A stretch of DNA of 64,000 bases, taken from NCBI GenBank assembly GCA_030429495.1, contig JAUIFH010000001.1, positions 248,001 through 312,000 of the forward strand, in the 5' to 3' direction. Below are positions 25,104 to 34,643 of the stretch, in pieces. Source of the stretch: Alphaproteobacteria bacterium (lineage in GTDB: Bacteria; Pseudomonadota; Alphaproteobacteria; Rhodobacterales; Rhodobacteraceae). The notes under the pieces were generated by a model. The model did no database searches, was not told where the DNA came from, and was given only the letters and a program-made list of their open reading frames with translations. The stretch's first letter is position 1. The number at the start of each line of letters is the position of its first letter. The translations under genes were made by a program, and so were the position numbers.

Positions 25104-27407
25104 GTGGCAGAACCCCGCGAGATTTCTGTTTCCGTTCCGGCCTTCGCCGACGAGGTGTTCTTTTCCCGAATGGAGGGTTTTGACGAGATCAGCCGAACTT
25201 TCCGGTTCGATCTGTCCCTCGTCAGCGAAAACCTCGACCTGAAGGCCGGGGATGTGCTTGGAACCGCCGCCACGATTACCGTGACCGGCGATCCCGCGCG
25301 GTTTTTCAACGGGTTCGTGTCCGAGTTCGCGTTGTCGGACATTCGTGACGACCGTGCCCATTACCGGCTTCGGATCGTTCCCTGGCTTTGGTTCCTATCG
25401 CTTAAGACCGACAACCGCATCTTCCAGAACCAGAGCGCGGTCGAGATCGTAGAGGCGGTGTTCGGCGACTATCCCGACGCGGCGTTCGAAAAACGCCTGA
25501 CCGGTTCCTATCCGCCGCGCGACTATTGCGTTCAGTACGGGGAAAGTGACCTCGATTTCATCCAGCGCCTGCTGGAGCACGAGGGAATATTCTATTTCTT
25601 CGAACATGAGGACGGCGCGCACCGGATGATCCTTTCGGACGACAGCACGGCATTGAAACCGGCGCCGGGGGCAGAGACGCTGACCTACGAGTCCGACAGC
25701 CGGATCAGTTTCAAGGATGGCGATTTCATTACCTCGTGGCTGCCGGTCAGCGCGGTCCGGCCGGGCAAGTTTGCCCACACCGACTACGATTTCCTCAAAC
25801 CATCCTCCGACCTCATGGCGAAGGCGTCCGGTCCGATAGGCCACGCGCAGGATGCTTCGGAGAACTACCACTACCCCGGCAACTACATCGACCACGGGCG
25901 CGGCGACGCCCTGTCTGCCTTGCGGCTGGAAGAACTGCAGGCAGAGCAGCGGCGGATCACGGCAACCGCGACGGCCAGGCCGTTGTGGTCGGGCCGCGCC
26001 TTCACGCTGGAGATGTTTCCGCGCGAGGCGGAGAATGACGAGTACTTCGTCCTGCGCGCCGACTATGAGCTTTGGGATGCACAGTACCGATCCGGTCAGG
26101 CACCTGGCGATGTCGGCTATTCAGTTGGCCTGCGTCTGGCGCCGAAATCGGTTGCGTTCCGGCCACCGCGCATTGCACCGAAGCCGGTGATGAAGGGTCC
26201 CCAGACCGCGGTTGTCGTCGGCCCGGCGGGCGAGGAGATCTTTACCGACGACTATGCGCGCGTGAAGGTGCAGTTCCATTGGGACCGCCTCGGCGCCAGG
26301 GACGAGAACACGACCTGTTTCATCCGCGTCAGCCAGACCTGGGCCGGTGCGGGATGGGGGTTCATCCAGATCCCCCGCATCGGGCAGGAGGTGATCGTCG
26401 ATTTCCTCGAAGGCGATCCCGATCAGCCGATCATCACCGGGCGGGTCTACAACGCCGAACAGATGCCACCATACGGGTTGCCGGGCAACGCCACGCAATC
26501 CGGTTGGAAGTCGAACTCCTCTCCCGGCGGGGGGGGCTGGAACGAACTCAGGTTCGAGGACAAGGCAGGATCGGAAGAGGTCTACTTTCAGGCTGAGAAG
26601 GATCACAACGAACTGGTCAAGAACAACGAAGCACGCACCATTGGCAACGACTTCTCCGAGGATGTCGGCCATGACGCGCAGCAATCCGTTGGCAACGACC
26701 GCACCGAAAGCGTCGGTAACGACAAGTCGACGAGCGTGGGAAACAACCGCTCTGTAAGCATCGGCGTTGACGACACAGAAACGGTCGGCTCGAACCGCTC
26801 GCTGACGGTCGGCGCGGACGAGACGATTTCCGTCGGCGGCAACTCGACCGAGACGATCGGCCAGAACCATTCGCAGACTGTCGGAATCAACCAGACGATC
26901 ACCGTGGCCGCTGCCCGGGTCAACACGGTCGGCGCGACGGAGGTTCATTCGGTCGGCCTTACCCAGGCGGTCAATGTAGGTAACGCGCGCAGCGTGACCG
27001 TGGGGGCGGCGCAGTCCCATACCGTGTCTGCCGATGACAGCTGGACCGTCGGCGCCAGTCAGAGCGTGAAGGTCGGCGCGAACCAGAGCTTCGAGGTCGG
27101 AGGCGGCCAGAGCAGCAAGATAGGCAAGGATCAGGCCGACGAGGTCGGCGGAAGCCGTGCGGCCAAGATTGGCAAGGACGAGGCGCTTGAAGTGGCCGCA
27201 AAGATGGCGGTGAAGGTTGGCGCGGGCTACGGGCTCGACGCTGCCGACGAGATCGCGCTGAAGTGTGGATCGGCGGCGATTGTCCTGAAAAAGGACGGCA
27301 CCATCACGATCGAAGGCAAGGACATCACGGTGGAAGGGTCGGGCAAGATCACCATCAAGGCATCGAGCGAGATCAACGCGAAAGGATCGAAGATCAACCT
27401 GAACTGA
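25104..27407 (+). CDS. vgrG: T6SS spike protein VgrG
   Basis: A 767-residue trimeric spike protein (TssI) that tips the Hcp tube. The N-terminal gp27-like region includes the conserved RDYCVQYGESDLDFIQRLLE and EHEGIFYFFEH. The gp5-like OB fold has TDDYARVKVQFHWDR, FIRVSQTWAGAGWG and PRIGQEVIVDFLEGDPDQP. It then runs into a beta-helical needle built from 25 consecutive 8-residue repeats. There is no C-terminal effector extension, so cargo must attach separately. The start is GTG at 25104 with AAAGGA upstream; the open frame extends back to 24516 inside the hybrid gene but is not coding there. It converges on tagF with two bases between the stop codons. Confidence 0.96.
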   Translation: MAEPREISVSVPAFADEVFFSRMEGFDEISRTFRFDLSLVSENLDLKAGDVLGTAATITVTGDPARFFNGFVSEFALSDIRDDRAHYRLRIVPWLWFLSLKTDNRIFQNQSAVEIVEAVFGDYPDAAFEKRLTGSYPPRDYCVQYGESDLDFIQRLLEHEGIFYFFEHEDGAHRMILSDDSTALKPAPGAETLTYESDSRISFKDGDFITSWLPVSAVRPGKFAHTDYDFLKPSSDLMAKASGPIGHAQDASENYHYPGNYIDHGRGDALSALRLEELQAEQRRITATATARPLWSGRAFTLEMFPREAENDEYFVLRADYELWDAQYRSGQAPGDVGYSVGLRLAPKSVAFRPPRIAPKPVMKGPQTAVVVGPAGEEIFTDDYARVKVQFHWDRLGARDENTTCFIRVSQTWAGAGWGFIQIPRIGQEVIVDFLEGDPDQPIITGRVYNAEQMPPYGLPGNATQSGWKSNSSPGGGGWNELRFEDKAGSEEVYFQAEKDHNELVKNNEARTIGNDFSEDVGHDAQQSVGNDRTESVGNDKSTSVGNNRSVSIGVDDTETVGSNRSLTVGADETISVGGNSTETIGQNHSQTVGINQTITVAAARVNTVGATEVHSVGLTQAVNVGNARSVTVGAAQSHTVSADDSWTVGASQSVKVGANQSFEVGGGQSSKIGKDQADEVGGSRAAKIGKDEALEVAAKMAVKVGAGYGLDAADEIALKCGSAAIVLKKDGTITIEGKDITVEGSGKITIKASSEINAKGSKINLN
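26637..27236 (+). repeat. 25 tandem 24-base units encoding the VgrG beta-helix
   Basis: From residue 512 the VgrG sequence can be cut into 25 octads with no gaps, most of the form (T/S/E/K)(V/I)G followed by five polar residues, for example SVGNDRTE, SVGNDKST and TVGSNRSL. The glycine is lost in three units (TVAAARVN, TVSADDSW, EVAAKMAV). This is the gp5-type triple beta-helix pattern, unusually regular and long. Confidence 0.9.
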
Positions 27408-27409
27408 CC

Positions 27410-27919
27410 CTACGGCGGCGGGCCAAGGATACGGTCGAGAATGTCGGTCGGATCGTCGGCCGGGCAGGCTTCTGGCGGTTGTGCGTGTGTCCAGAGAAGC
27501 ATCGGTGCGCACTCCTCTGCATCCCCTTCGGGAACCGGAAGGTCAAGAAGCGCCTCGTGGAATGCCTCCAAGCTCAGGCGGCCGGCCAGTGCCGTTTCAG
27601 CGTGCGACACCGCGCCCCTGCACCAATCGTCCAGCCGGACGGGTTCGGGCAAGGTGTCGGCGATCAGAACGAGGCTAAGTGGGAAGATCCGCCCGGCGCT
27701 GTCAGCGCCCGGCACGGCGACACCGGCAGCGACCCGCCCGCCCGACGCAAGACGGAAGCGCAATCCTCCGCGCGGCCAGCCGCCGCCCATCCTGAGCCGG
27801 GGCGCAAGATGCCGGCTTGTCCATCGGTCCCAATGCCGGCGGAAGGCGTCGGGCAGGCCACGGGTGACGAAATCCCCGGTAAGCGGCAGCTTGCCGAAGA
27901 AACCGGCCTGGCTTGTCAT
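27410..27919 (-). CDS. tagF: T6SS-associated protein TagF (ImpM family)
   Basis: A 169-residue protein of the ImpM/TagF family, recognised by GFFGKLPLTGDFVTRGLP near the N-terminus and the RMGGGWPRGGLRFRLASG and GRIFPLSLV segments. TagF acts as a post-translational brake on T6SS assembly in Pseudomonas. Usually it is about 200 residues or fused to PppA; here it is short and separate. The ATG at 27919 overlaps the tssM stop (TGATG); an ATG at 27937 would add six residues. It is the last gene of the long minus-strand operon. Confidence 0.92.
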   Translation of the reverse strand: MTSQAGFFGKLPLTGDFVTRGLPDAFRRHWDRWTSRHLAPRLRMGGGWPRGGLRFRLASGGRVAAGVAVPGADSAGRIFPLSLVLIADTLPEPVRLDDWCRGAVSHAETALAGRLSLEAFHEALLDLPVPEGDAEECAPMLLWTHAQPPEACPADDPTDILDRILGPPP

Positions 27920-30900
27920 CAGAACCGCTGCGGACATCTGAAGTTCCCAAACATTGTCAGGTCGAACGGGTTTTCGACAGAGTTGGCCCTAAGCTCGAAT
28001 TCCGTCGTGAACCCCGAGCGCGCGAGCGTCAGCCGGAAAAGTTCGGGCAGATCCGTGCGGCGCAGGTTGCCGCCGCGGATCATGCGCAGCCACGCCCAGG
28101 CCCCGGTTTCGGTAGCGATCACCTCGGCCGCGCCGTCCACCGGCGCGAAGGAGAGTGAAATCAGGTTTGTCCCGTCGGGGCCGGGCCACGTCATAGGCAT
28201 CGGACGGGTAGCGGAGTTGAAGTAGACAAGCTGCTGGCCGTCCACGTTCAGTGTCACTCGGCTTGCATTCGCGGACAGGTCCTTGGGTTCCAGCGTGAAG
28301 GCCATGATCGGGCCGGCACCGCCGGGGAAAAGACCGTCGCGGATCGCCCGCGCCTGCTCGAACGGTGTGAGCGTCGCAGCGTCTAGGCCGAAGTCGGCCC
28401 GCCAGCTCCACGGCCGGACCGTCGTGTCGACATAGGGCAGAAGCAGTTCGTTGGTGAAACCGTCGATCAGGCCGCCAGGCCCGAAAAGCCGCTGGAAATC
28501 GGCGACGTTCACGTCGATTGCGCTCGCGGTTTCGAACGGGTAGCGCCCCGCTGTCGCCGAGGTGCAGAACGGAAGCACATCGGCCCGCCAGCGGGCGTTA
28601 AGCTGCGCGATGACCGCCTCACGCGTGACGCCGATCGTGTCCAGTGCGAGGCCAGCGACCCAGTCGTTGACCGGAGATGGCAGGGTTTTGGCAACATTGG
28701 CGACCTGCCCGGTCAGTTCCGGAAGACCGCCACGGGCCAGAAGTGCCGCCTCGGGGTCCGGGCTGGCGGCGACGGTCTGCAATTCGTTGGCAAGCGCACC
28801 AAGGGCGAGCTCTGCTTCTCCGATCAGAGGCGGCACGCCGTCGGTTTCCACAATCGTTGCCTTGAGCGCCGCGAAATGCCCGGCGATCGCCTCACCCGGC
28901 AGCGCCTGCGGTGCGTCGGAGCCGGACTTCCCGACGAGCTTGGCGCCCTTCTTCGCGAGCTTGCCAACCTTTCCAAGCTTTTTTGTCGCCGCGCCGATCA
29001 GACCCTTCGGAACTTCGGTTCCGCCGCTTTCCTCTTCCTCGACGCGGGTCAGGTCGGTTTCCTCCACGACCGAGCGCAGCAGGCGTTTCAGCGTGCTGTC
29101 GGCGCTGGCGAGGTCCTTCAGATTGGCCGTCGCTACCCGCAGGTCGCTGATCGGGGCCAGCCGGACATCGCGCAGGAACCCGTCCCACTGGGCGATGAAA
29201 TCATCGCCGTAGAGTTTGAGTATGTCGGCCTCCAGCGTCGTCACGGAGGCGTCCGAGCTTTCGGCGCAGCCGCCCGCAAAGACCGCGCGGTCAAGCGCCG
29301 CCTGCGCCGCGACTTCTGGGACCAGCGGCAGCACGACATTGTGGAAGCCGGCATAGGTGAACGCGCCCGGAATGCCGACGCGTAGTGTCTTTTCCGAAAG
29401 CCGCGTAAGAACCTGCGTTCCGTTCGGCCCGGTCTTTTCCGCTGGAATCCAGTCCGGCACCGCCACGACGGCCGGGTCCTGCAACAGCGCGCCATAGGCC
29501 CGGACCGAGAGCGGAATCGTGCAGATGCTTCGCAGCGCCGCATTCATCAGCTCCGGGTCGGGTTCGATCTTGTGCTCCTCGGTCGCGATCCGGTCGAGCG
29601 CGGCAAGCTGGTGATCGAGCGCGGCATCGGTTGGGAAGACATCGACCGGGGCCGCCTCGGGCAGGGCCTCTGTCCACCACGCGGCGGCGAAATCGCGGTC
29701 ATAGGGTGCCATGCCGGTCATCATGAAGTAGGTCTTGAGCGCGCCGAGCAGGAATTCGGGGTCGCGGATGTGCCGCCAGATCGTTGCCTCAAGCACCGCG
29801 ACCATTCGGGGTTCGAGGATATTGCGCGAGGTGCGGTCGAAGGCGATGCGGTGGGCCTCCCCGAGTTCCCGTTCCGCCGACGGGCCAAGGATCGTCAGCA
29901 TGGAGGCAGGCGCCGCGGTTCTTGCTGCCGCGACCGCATTGGCCGCGTCGAGCGCAAGGTCAAGGTCAAGCGGGTCGGTCGGCGCCTGCCGCGCCGCGAC
30001 GTTCGCCAGCCGGCCGGACAGGTCGGCGGTCAGCCGTTCCTGATCCGCGATGGCGCCGGAATAGCGCAGGAACGAGAACAGGAAGGCGAGGCCAGCGACC
30101 GTCGTCACCAGCGCCGCCGTCGCGAGGGATCCGCGCCAGATCCATTTCCGCCGTTCCTCCGCCGCGCGGTCGAACAGGCCAAGCCCGGCTTCGGGGAAGA
30201 TCACCTCGGCCAGCAGGTCTCGCAGGAAGTAGGAGCGTGTTTCGCCGTGCGCGCGCCGCTGGGGCGGCTCTGCGGAAAGGCCGAATGCCGCGGACAGGTC
30301 GCCGACAAGCCGGTCGATGGGCGATCCTTCCTGCGTGGCGGAAGTAAAGTAGAACCCGCGCAGCCACGGGCTTTCCTCATACCGGCTTTCGCCGAAGACG
30401 GTCGCGATCAGGCTTTTCAGCGGCCCTTCTGCCTGCGCCATCTGCGCGGGGAAGCGGAAGGTTTCCGCCCGTTTCGCAAGCGCGGCATCCTCGACCAGTC
30501 GCCCGGTCAGCCGCATCTCGGCCGCCGCCATGAGCGCCTTTGCCTCGCGTTCGATCTCGACACCGTCGATGCGTGCGTCCGTGGCCAGTGTCGCACCCCA
30601 GACCTGTTCCCGATCCCGCGTGGACAGGTCGGCGAAGAACGGCTCGAAACCCGGAACGAGGTCAGCTTTGGTGATCATCAGGTAGACCGGAAGATGAAGG
30701 CCGAGCTTCTCGCGCAGTTCCGACAGCCGCCGCCGGATTTCGCGGCCATGCGCCTGCAACTCTTCCGCCGGGCCGAGCAGTTCCCGCATCGAAAGCGCCA
30801 CGATCACGCCGTTCAGCGCGCGCCGCCCGCGATGCTTCCTCAGGAGGTTGAGGAACCCGTCCCACTCGGCGGCATCGACTTCCGGATCGCTTGCCTGCTG

Positions 30901-31458
30901 GATATAGCGGCCGGCCGTGTCGATCAGCACCGCCTCGTCGGTAAAGAACCAGTCGCAGTTGCGGGTGCCGCCGACGCCCTTGATGTCGTCGGAAAGGTCG
31001 ATGGGGAAATGCAGACCGGACTGGCGCAACGCGGTCGTCTTGCCGGTGCCGGGCGGGCCGATCATCAGGTACCACGGCATGTCGCGCAGGAATTTGCGGC
31101 TGCCGAGTTTGGAGCGCTTCATCTCGGCCAGCACCGACTGGAACTTGCCGCTGACCTCGGCGACGTTCGCCTCGCCCGGCTTTGCCGCGGCGACGGGCGC
31201 CGGCCGGGCAAGTTCGGAAACAAACATCTGGTTGCGGCGCGCCGCACGCAGGAGCGCGAGAAGGATCGACAGCAGCCAGAGGATCACGATGACGCCGATC
31301 ACGATCAGCCGAGTCAGTTCCGGGGCAAGCGGCGCGGACTCCCCGACCGAGACAAGTGGCCCGTAAAGCCAGATCAGCGCGCAGAGAAGCGCGATGCCGA
31401 CCATCGTCCAGAACCGCCGGGAGATGAGGAAACCGAATATCGCCTTGAGAATGCGCAT
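27919..31458 (-). CDS. tssM: T6SS membrane complex protein TssM (IcmF)
   Basis: An 1179-residue inner-membrane protein, full length for TssM. Two transmembrane helices near residues 15-35 and 50-72 lead into a cytoplasmic NTPase-like domain with Walker A GPPGTGKT at 134-141 and VLIDTAGRY near 167-175. A third helix near 430-450 precedes the large periplasmic region, which includes the IcmF-related and C-terminal domains that contact TssJ. It ends FRCPQRF. With TssL and TssJ it forms the trans-envelope channel. The gene begins three bases after tssL and overlaps tagF. Confidence 0.96.
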   Translation of the reverse strand: MRILKAIFGFLISRRFWTMVGIALLCALIWLYGPLVSVGESAPLAPELTRLIVIGVIVILWLLSILLALLRAARRNQMFVSELARPAPVAAAKPGEANVAEVSGKFQSVLAEMKRSKLGSRKFLRDMPWYLMIGPPGTGKTTALRQSGLHFPIDLSDDIKGVGGTRNCDWFFTDEAVLIDTAGRYIQQASDPEVDAAEWDGFLNLLRKHRGRRALNGVIVALSMRELLGPAEELQAHGREIRRRLSELREKLGLHLPVYLMITKADLVPGFEPFFADLSTRDREQVWGATLATDARIDGVEIEREAKALMAAAEMRLTGRLVEDAALAKRAETFRFPAQMAQAEGPLKSLIATVFGESRYEESPWLRGFYFTSATQEGSPIDRLVGDLSAAFGLSAEPPQRRAHGETRSYFLRDLLAEVIFPEAGLGLFDRAAEERRKWIWRGSLATAALVTTVAGLAFLFSFLRYSGAIADQERLTADLSGRLANVAARQAPTDPLDLDLALDAANAVAAARTAAPASMLTILGPSAERELGEAHRIAFDRTSRNILEPRMVAVLEATIWRHIRDPEFLLGALKTYFMMTGMAPYDRDFAAAWWTEALPEAAPVDVFPTDAALDHQLAALDRIATEEHKIEPDPELMNAALRSICTIPLSVRAYGALLQDPAVVAVPDWIPAEKTGPNGTQVLTRLSEKTLRVGIPGAFTYAGFHNVVLPLVPEVAAQAALDRAVFAGGCAESSDASVTTLEADILKLYGDDFIAQWDGFLRDVRLAPISDLRVATANLKDLASADSTLKRLLRSVVEETDLTRVEEEESGGTEVPKGLIGAATKKLGKVGKLAKKGAKLVGKSGSDAPQALPGEAIAGHFAALKATIVETDGVPPLIGEAELALGALANELQTVAASPDPEAALLARGGLPELTGQVANVAKTLPSPVNDWVAGLALDTIGVTREAVIAQLNARWRADVLPFCTSATAGRYPFETASAIDVNVADFQRLFGPGGLIDGFTNELLLPYVDTTVRPWSWRADFGLDAATLTPFEQARAIRDGLFPGGAGPIMAFTLEPKDLSANASRVTLNVDGQQLVYFNSATRPMPMTWPGPDGTNLISLSFAPVDGAAEVIATETGAWAWLRMIRGGNLRRTDLPELFRLTLARSGFTTEFELRANSVENPFDLTMFGNFRCPQRF

Positions 31459-31461
31459 TGG

Positions 31462-32835
31462 TCAGAGCCTCTTCTCGATCCGGATTTCCACCCGGCGGTT
31501 CTGTGCGCGCCCGTCGCGTGTGGCGTTGTCGGCCATCGGCTGCGTGTCGGCGCGGCCCTCGGACGCGATGATTTCGGCGGGCACCCCGGCGGCGGCGAGA
31601 TGCCCCGCGATCGTGGAGGCGCGCGCCTCTGACAGCCCCTGGTTCGAGACGAACGGGTTCGAACGCTGTACCGGAACACTGTCGGTATGGCCGATGACGG
31701 TGACGCGTCCGATTATCTCGCTGTTCTCGATGATCACGGCCGCGATGGAGGCGATGAGCGGTCCGTATTCCGGATTGACCTCGGCCTTGGCGGAACGGAA
31801 GACCTCGGGGTTGGTCGCCTGCACCACGAGGATCGCGAGAGACGCGTCCTCACGCCCCTTCAGCGCCGCCAGCCGGTCTGGCGGCGCCTTGGCCGCGAAT
31901 TCAGGCAGAAGTTCAAGAATAACGGGATCGACCGTGATCTCGGGCGGCGGCGGGGCGGTGCTTTCACGCACGGGCCGGAAGATTTCCGCCCGCTCGGACG
32001 GCGGCAGACTCGCCGCGAGGGAATAGAGGCCTTCGGCGCGTGAGGTAAGTTGCAGGCTGAGAGCCATGTAGATAGCGGTGATCGCGGCGGCAGCGGCAAG
32101 CGCCACGGTCCAGAGCGGCACGGTGAAGCGGCGCGGCTCATCCGCCACGGTCACGCCCTGCCAGTGCGGGGAAAGCGCCGCCGCGCGGTCCGGATCATGC
32201 ATCAGCCGCGCGATCTGCGCGCGCAGCGCCAGAAGGGCGGCATCGCCTGATCCCCCCTGCACCCGGTACTTGCCACGAAAGCCGAGGCCGATGCAGTAAT
32301 GCGCAAGCTCCAGCATCTGCGGGTCGCGGTTGGCGTGGCGCATCAGCTCTTCCAGCCGATCGAAGAACCGCGTACCGGCATCGACATCGCCGGAAAGGGA
32401 CGTCACCAGCGGTTGGCGCGGCCAGCCGCTATGCCCGCCCCAAGGCGTGTTCAGTGCGATGTCGTCCAGAAGTGCCGCGACGAACCACGCTGCCTGATCG
32501 GCCCGCGCGAGCGGTACGCCGGACGCCACCGCCGCGTCGCGCGCCTCGATCAGGTTGTCATTCAGACGGACGCGCAGCGTTTCGGCCTCTGCCGGGGGGG
32601 CGGCGCGTTCCAGTTCGGGGGCGAGTTCGAGAAGCGCCGAGAACGCCGGGACCAAAGGGTTCGGGTGGGCGCGGCCGTGGCGGATGCGCGGCCCCGGCGT
32701 GCCGGGTGCGGTCGGTGCGGCGGGACGGTCCAGGCCAGCAGCCGGCGTCGCGGTCGGACGCGCGCCCTTGACCGGACGGATGCGGGTGCGGCCGGCATCG
32801 TCCGAAAGGCCAAAGGGATCGTCCTTGTTTGCCAT
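31462..32835 (-). CDS. tssL: T6SS membrane protein TssL with OmpA-type C-terminus
   Basis: A 457-residue evolved TssL. A proline-rich N-terminus of about 60 residues is followed by the DotU domain (WFVAALLDDIALNTPWGG near 135-152), a transmembrane helix near 240-262 and a periplasmic OmpA/MotB domain with VIGHTDSVPVQRSNPFVSN and GLSEARASTIAGHL, which should bind peptidoglycan. This extension anchors the membrane complex to the wall. It lies four bases after tssK and just before tssM. Confidence 0.96.
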   Translation of the reverse strand: MANKDDPFGLSDDAGRTRIRPVKGARPTATPAAGLDRPAAPTAPGTPGPRIRHGRAHPNPLVPAFSALLELAPELERAAPPAEAETLRVRLNDNLIEARDAAVASGVPLARADQAAWFVAALLDDIALNTPWGGHSGWPRQPLVTSLSGDVDAGTRFFDRLEELMRHANRDPQMLELAHYCIGLGFRGKYRVQGGSGDAALLALRAQIARLMHDPDRAAALSPHWQGVTVADEPRRFTVPLWTVALAAAAAITAIYMALSLQLTSRAEGLYSLAASLPPSERAEIFRPVRESTAPPPPEITVDPVILELLPEFAAKAPPDRLAALKGREDASLAILVVQATNPEVFRSAKAEVNPEYGPLIASIAAVIIENSEIIGRVTVIGHTDSVPVQRSNPFVSNQGLSEARASTIAGHLAAAGVPAEIIASEGRADTQPMADNATRDGRAQNRRVEIRIEKRL

Positions 32836-32839
32836 GGTC

Positions 32840-34171
32840 CTACCTGTTCACCGCGTAGCAGTCGATTTCGGGTTCGCGGTCGAGTTTGCCGGAAACCCCG
32901 ATCACGAAGCCCGGCGCCTCCAGAAGCTGTGTCCAGTGTTCCGACTTCTGGTCGAGTTCGAGGCAAAGCCGGTCGCCGTCATAGGGGATCTCGCGTGGCT
33001 GCGAATGCAGCGGTTTCAGTGTGATCCCCGGCAGCCGCGATTTCCACAGCTTCTCGAATTCGTCGGCGGCGCCGACGGTCGCCTGATCGGCGAAGATGCG
33101 GCGCAGGCTGTCCTCGGACATCTCGGACCCGACGCGCAGCACGATGCGGCTGGTCCTGAGGATGTCGGGATTGTCGATGCGCACCTTCCAGACGTTCTGG
33201 GAATGGCGGGCGACCGGCAGCGCGCGCGATTTCGGCTCCACATGGCGGAGCGACAGCACCATCGAGCGGAGCGTGTCGGCAAGCGCCGCGAAGGCGGATT
33301 GGGGATCGGTGTGGTCGTAGACAGGCAGTTCGCTGAGCCGGCGCGAGGATGAGCCGTAGGTCGCCATACGTCCCGCAAGCCCGGCAAGCTCGCCGAAAAG
33401 CGCGCTCGGATGGGCGATGTTCTGCGCCAGAAGATGCGCGAGCCGGGGCTGCGCGGCATTGGCAAGTTCGAGGATCAGCAGGTTTTCCACCGACCGTCCG
33501 GCGCCGCCGCGCACCAGTCCGCCATGCGCCTCCGCAATACGTTCGAGGCCGGTCACGAGTTCCTGCAGAAGGCCCGCATACCACGGCGCCACGCCGATGG
33601 AGAGCGCCGGTGGCAGGTAGCCGTCGGCCAGCGCGACGGAGCCGTCGGCGCGCAGACCCTCAACCCGGGCTATCGGCAGTGTCGTGTAGCCGGTCGTCTC
33701 CTCCCCCGGTGCGATCAGCCGCGCGGCCAGCCGCGCAACCTCGATTTCCTCCGGCTCCGCTCCGCCGCGAATGGCGTCGCGGGCGGTGATCGTCGTCCCC
33801 CGATAGCGCGCGCCGGACGGGTCGGCATGGGCCGCGTCGATCGTTGCGGTGCCGGATTGTTCCGCCGGGATGGCGAGGGCGACATGCCCGGCACCATCGC
33901 TCTTGACCGAGAAGGCGGGCGGAGCCCCGGTTCCCTTGGGTATCGAAAACGGCGTGCCGTCGGGAAACAGACCCTCGGCCTGCGTGATCGCCACCTGCCC
34001 GGCATCAAGCGCGGCCTTGTCGAGTTCCAGCACCGAGAACCCGAATGCCTGCCACGGCGCGGCCTGAAGCGCGGCCCGCATCAGTGCTTCCGAATAGCGG
34101 TCCTGTTGCTGGAAGTGCTGCGTCCTGAGGAACAGCCCTTCAGACCAGACGACCTTGCTCGTATCCGTCAT
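32840..34171 (-). CDS. tssK: T6SS baseplate protein TssK
   Basis: A 443-residue cytoplasmic protein that links the baseplate (TssFGE) to the membrane complex through TssL and TssM. The N-terminus VVWSEGLFLRTQHFQQQDRY is diagnostic, and LQELVTGLERIAEAHGG and YDHTDPQSAFAAL are typical later blocks. I chose ATG 34171, which has a GGGGACGGGA ribosome-binding site; a 14-codon extension upstream lacks conservation. It follows tssJ by 22 bases. Confidence 0.96.
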   Translation of the reverse strand: MTDTSKVVWSEGLFLRTQHFQQQDRYSEALMRAALQAAPWQAFGFSVLELDKAALDAGQVAITQAEGLFPDGTPFSIPKGTGAPPAFSVKSDGAGHVALAIPAEQSGTATIDAAHADPSGARYRGTTITARDAIRGGAEPEEIEVARLAARLIAPGEETTGYTTLPIARVEGLRADGSVALADGYLPPALSIGVAPWYAGLLQELVTGLERIAEAHGGLVRGGAGRSVENLLILELANAAQPRLAHLLAQNIAHPSALFGELAGLAGRMATYGSSSRRLSELPVYDHTDPQSAFAALADTLRSMVLSLRHVEPKSRALPVARHSQNVWKVRIDNPDILRTSRIVLRVGSEMSEDSLRRIFADQATVGAADEFEKLWKSRLPGITLKPLHSQPREIPYDGDRLCLELDQKSEHWTQLLEAPGFVIGVSGKLDREPEIDCYAVNR

Positions 34172-34193
34172 TCCCGTCCCCTGTTCCCGGCCG

Positions 34194-34643
34194 TCATGCC
34201 GGTCTGAGTGCAATGCCGCCGGCGCCGATCTCCACCGCGAAGGCCGCCTTGGCGGTCGGCGAGACCGGGCTCTTGGCGCGGAACGCCTTGCCGGTCGGGT
34301 CGCGAAGCCCGGCGATCACGCCGATGGCCGTCGTTGCCGGATCAAGCGCGATGGTCTTGGTCACGCCGGCGCCCGGCGTCAGCACCATCTGCTCGGCCTT
34401 GACGAGGTCTCCGCCAAGGGCGCCGGCCGGGTTCTGCAGCGCGAAGAAATCGGCGCTGTCGAAGGCGCCGGTGGCGCGCAATTGTACCACGTGCACGGTC
34501 AGCGGCCTGTCGGCACCGCCTGGCCCCGGATTCATGCCTGACGTCCCGGTCGCCATCAGTGTCACCGATCCCGCCTTCGGTGTGCAGGCCACCATGAGCC
34601 CAAGCGCGGCGGTGCCGAGCAGGAAGTCGCGTCTTTCAATCAT
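34194..34643 (-). CDS. tssJ: T6SS outer-membrane lipoprotein TssJ
   Basis: A 149-residue lipoprotein. The signal peptide ends in the lipobox LMVAC with lipidated Cys20, and the mature part shows the beta-sandwich pattern of TssJ (PLTVHVVQLRATGAFDSADFF). It caps the TssM periplasmic domain at the outer membrane. The signal peptide begins with RRDFLLG, which resembles a twin-arginine motif, so export may use Tat; ordinary Sec export is not ruled out. ATG at 34643 with AGGGAGGA upstream. It overlaps the FHA gene by eight bases. Confidence 0.92.
   Translation of the reverse strand: MIERRDFLLGTAALGLMVACTPKAGSVTLMATGTSGMNPGPGGADRPLTVHVVQLRATGAFDSADFFALQNPAGALGGDLVKAEQMVLTPGAGVTKTIALDPATTAIGVIAGLRDPTGKAFRAKSPVSPTAKAAFAVEIGAGGIALRPA

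Noticed and set aside
26637-27236. Periodic repeats considered as a CRISPR-like or satellite array
   Set aside because: The units are in frame, diverged in DNA and conserved in protein, so they are coding repeats of the VgrG needle.
29572-31632. Plus-strand open frame of 686 codons
   Set aside because: Antisense to tssM, which carries Walker motifs and full-length homology; the shadow has low-complexity composition.
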